DNA of 7,053 nt, taken from an uncultured Pseudomonadota bacterium. Its GTDB lineage: Bacteria; Pseudomonadota; Gammaproteobacteria; Burkholderiales; Eutrophovitaceae. This document shows positions 7,033 to 7,053 of the stretch, piece after piece. The notes below the pieces were generated by a model. The model was not told where the DNA came from. It was given only the letters and a program-made list of their open reading frames with translations, and did no database searches. Position 1 is the stretch's first letter, and each line of letters begins with the position of its first letter. Made by a program: the position numbers and the translations under genes. The DNA lies in the NCBI GenBank assembly GCA_913057845.1, contig CAJXPC010000090.1, forward strand, positions 1-7,053, given 5' to 3'.

Positions 7033-7053
7033 CTGTCTCTTATACACATCTCC
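7033..7053 (-). other. Untrimmed Nextera read-2 adapter (not genomic)
   Basis: The last 21 bases are the reverse complement of the inner end of the Nextera read-2 adapter: the 19-base mosaic end CTGTCTCTTATACACATCT followed by CC. Together with the read-1 adapter at the other end, this shows that the contig is bounded by tagmentation sites, and that genomic sequence stops at 7032. Confidence 0.97.

Noticed and set aside
1..7053. Mobile element, suggested by Tn5 mosaic-end sequences at both ends in opposite orientation
   Set aside because: The ends match commercial adapter including the non-Tn5 parts, and the content is core housekeeping genes with no transposase.

Overview
This is a 7,053-base contig from a proteobacterium, probably a beta- or gammaproteobacterium of moderate GC. 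It is flanked by sequencing adapter: positions 1-26 match the end of the Illumina Nextera read-1 adapter, and 7033-7053 match the reverse complement of the start of the Nextera read-2 adapter. Only 27-7032 can be genomic. The beta/gamma placement rests on gene order (tpiA, secG, tRNA-Leu(GAG), nuoA onward), on separate nuoC and nuoD genes, and on the family type of NuoB, NuoE and the N-terminal two thirds of NuoF. It comes from recognition by eye, not from a search.

Layout, all genes on the + strand: the 3' end of pstA and a complete pstB (phosphate ABC importer; no phoU follows); a 123-base gap with a good sigma70-like promoter; tpiA (glycolysis) and secG (protein export); tRNA-Leu(GAG) with an encoded CCA; then the start of the complex I operon, nuoA-nuoB-nuoC-nuoD-nuoE-nuoF. 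The nuo genes are tightly packed, and nuoD/nuoE and nuoE/nuoF overlap by four bases (ATGA). NuoA is a membrane-arm subunit. NuoB, C and D form the quinone-reducing connecting module, and NuoE and F belong to the NADH-oxidising module. nuoG onward lies beyond the window.

The most important observation is a probable chimera inside nuoF. Up to about codon 190 the gene has beta/gamma-type sequence with about half of its codons ending in G or C. From about codon 200 onward the protein matches the alphaproteobacterial/mitochondrial type and only about 10 of 95 codons end in G or C. The switch is in frame and falls in one of the most conserved stretches of NuoF (around 6681-6770). With adapters at both ends, this points to a PCR or assembly chimera rather than to a new biological gene. 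The 3' roughly 280 bases should not be assigned to the same genome.

I see no mobile element, CRISPR array, defence system or unknown gene cassette. Apart from the artefacts, the items worth checking are a 13-base dyad overlapping a possible -10 element upstream of nuoA, a 9-bp hairpin spanning the secG stop codon, and the pstB-tpiA junction without phoU.
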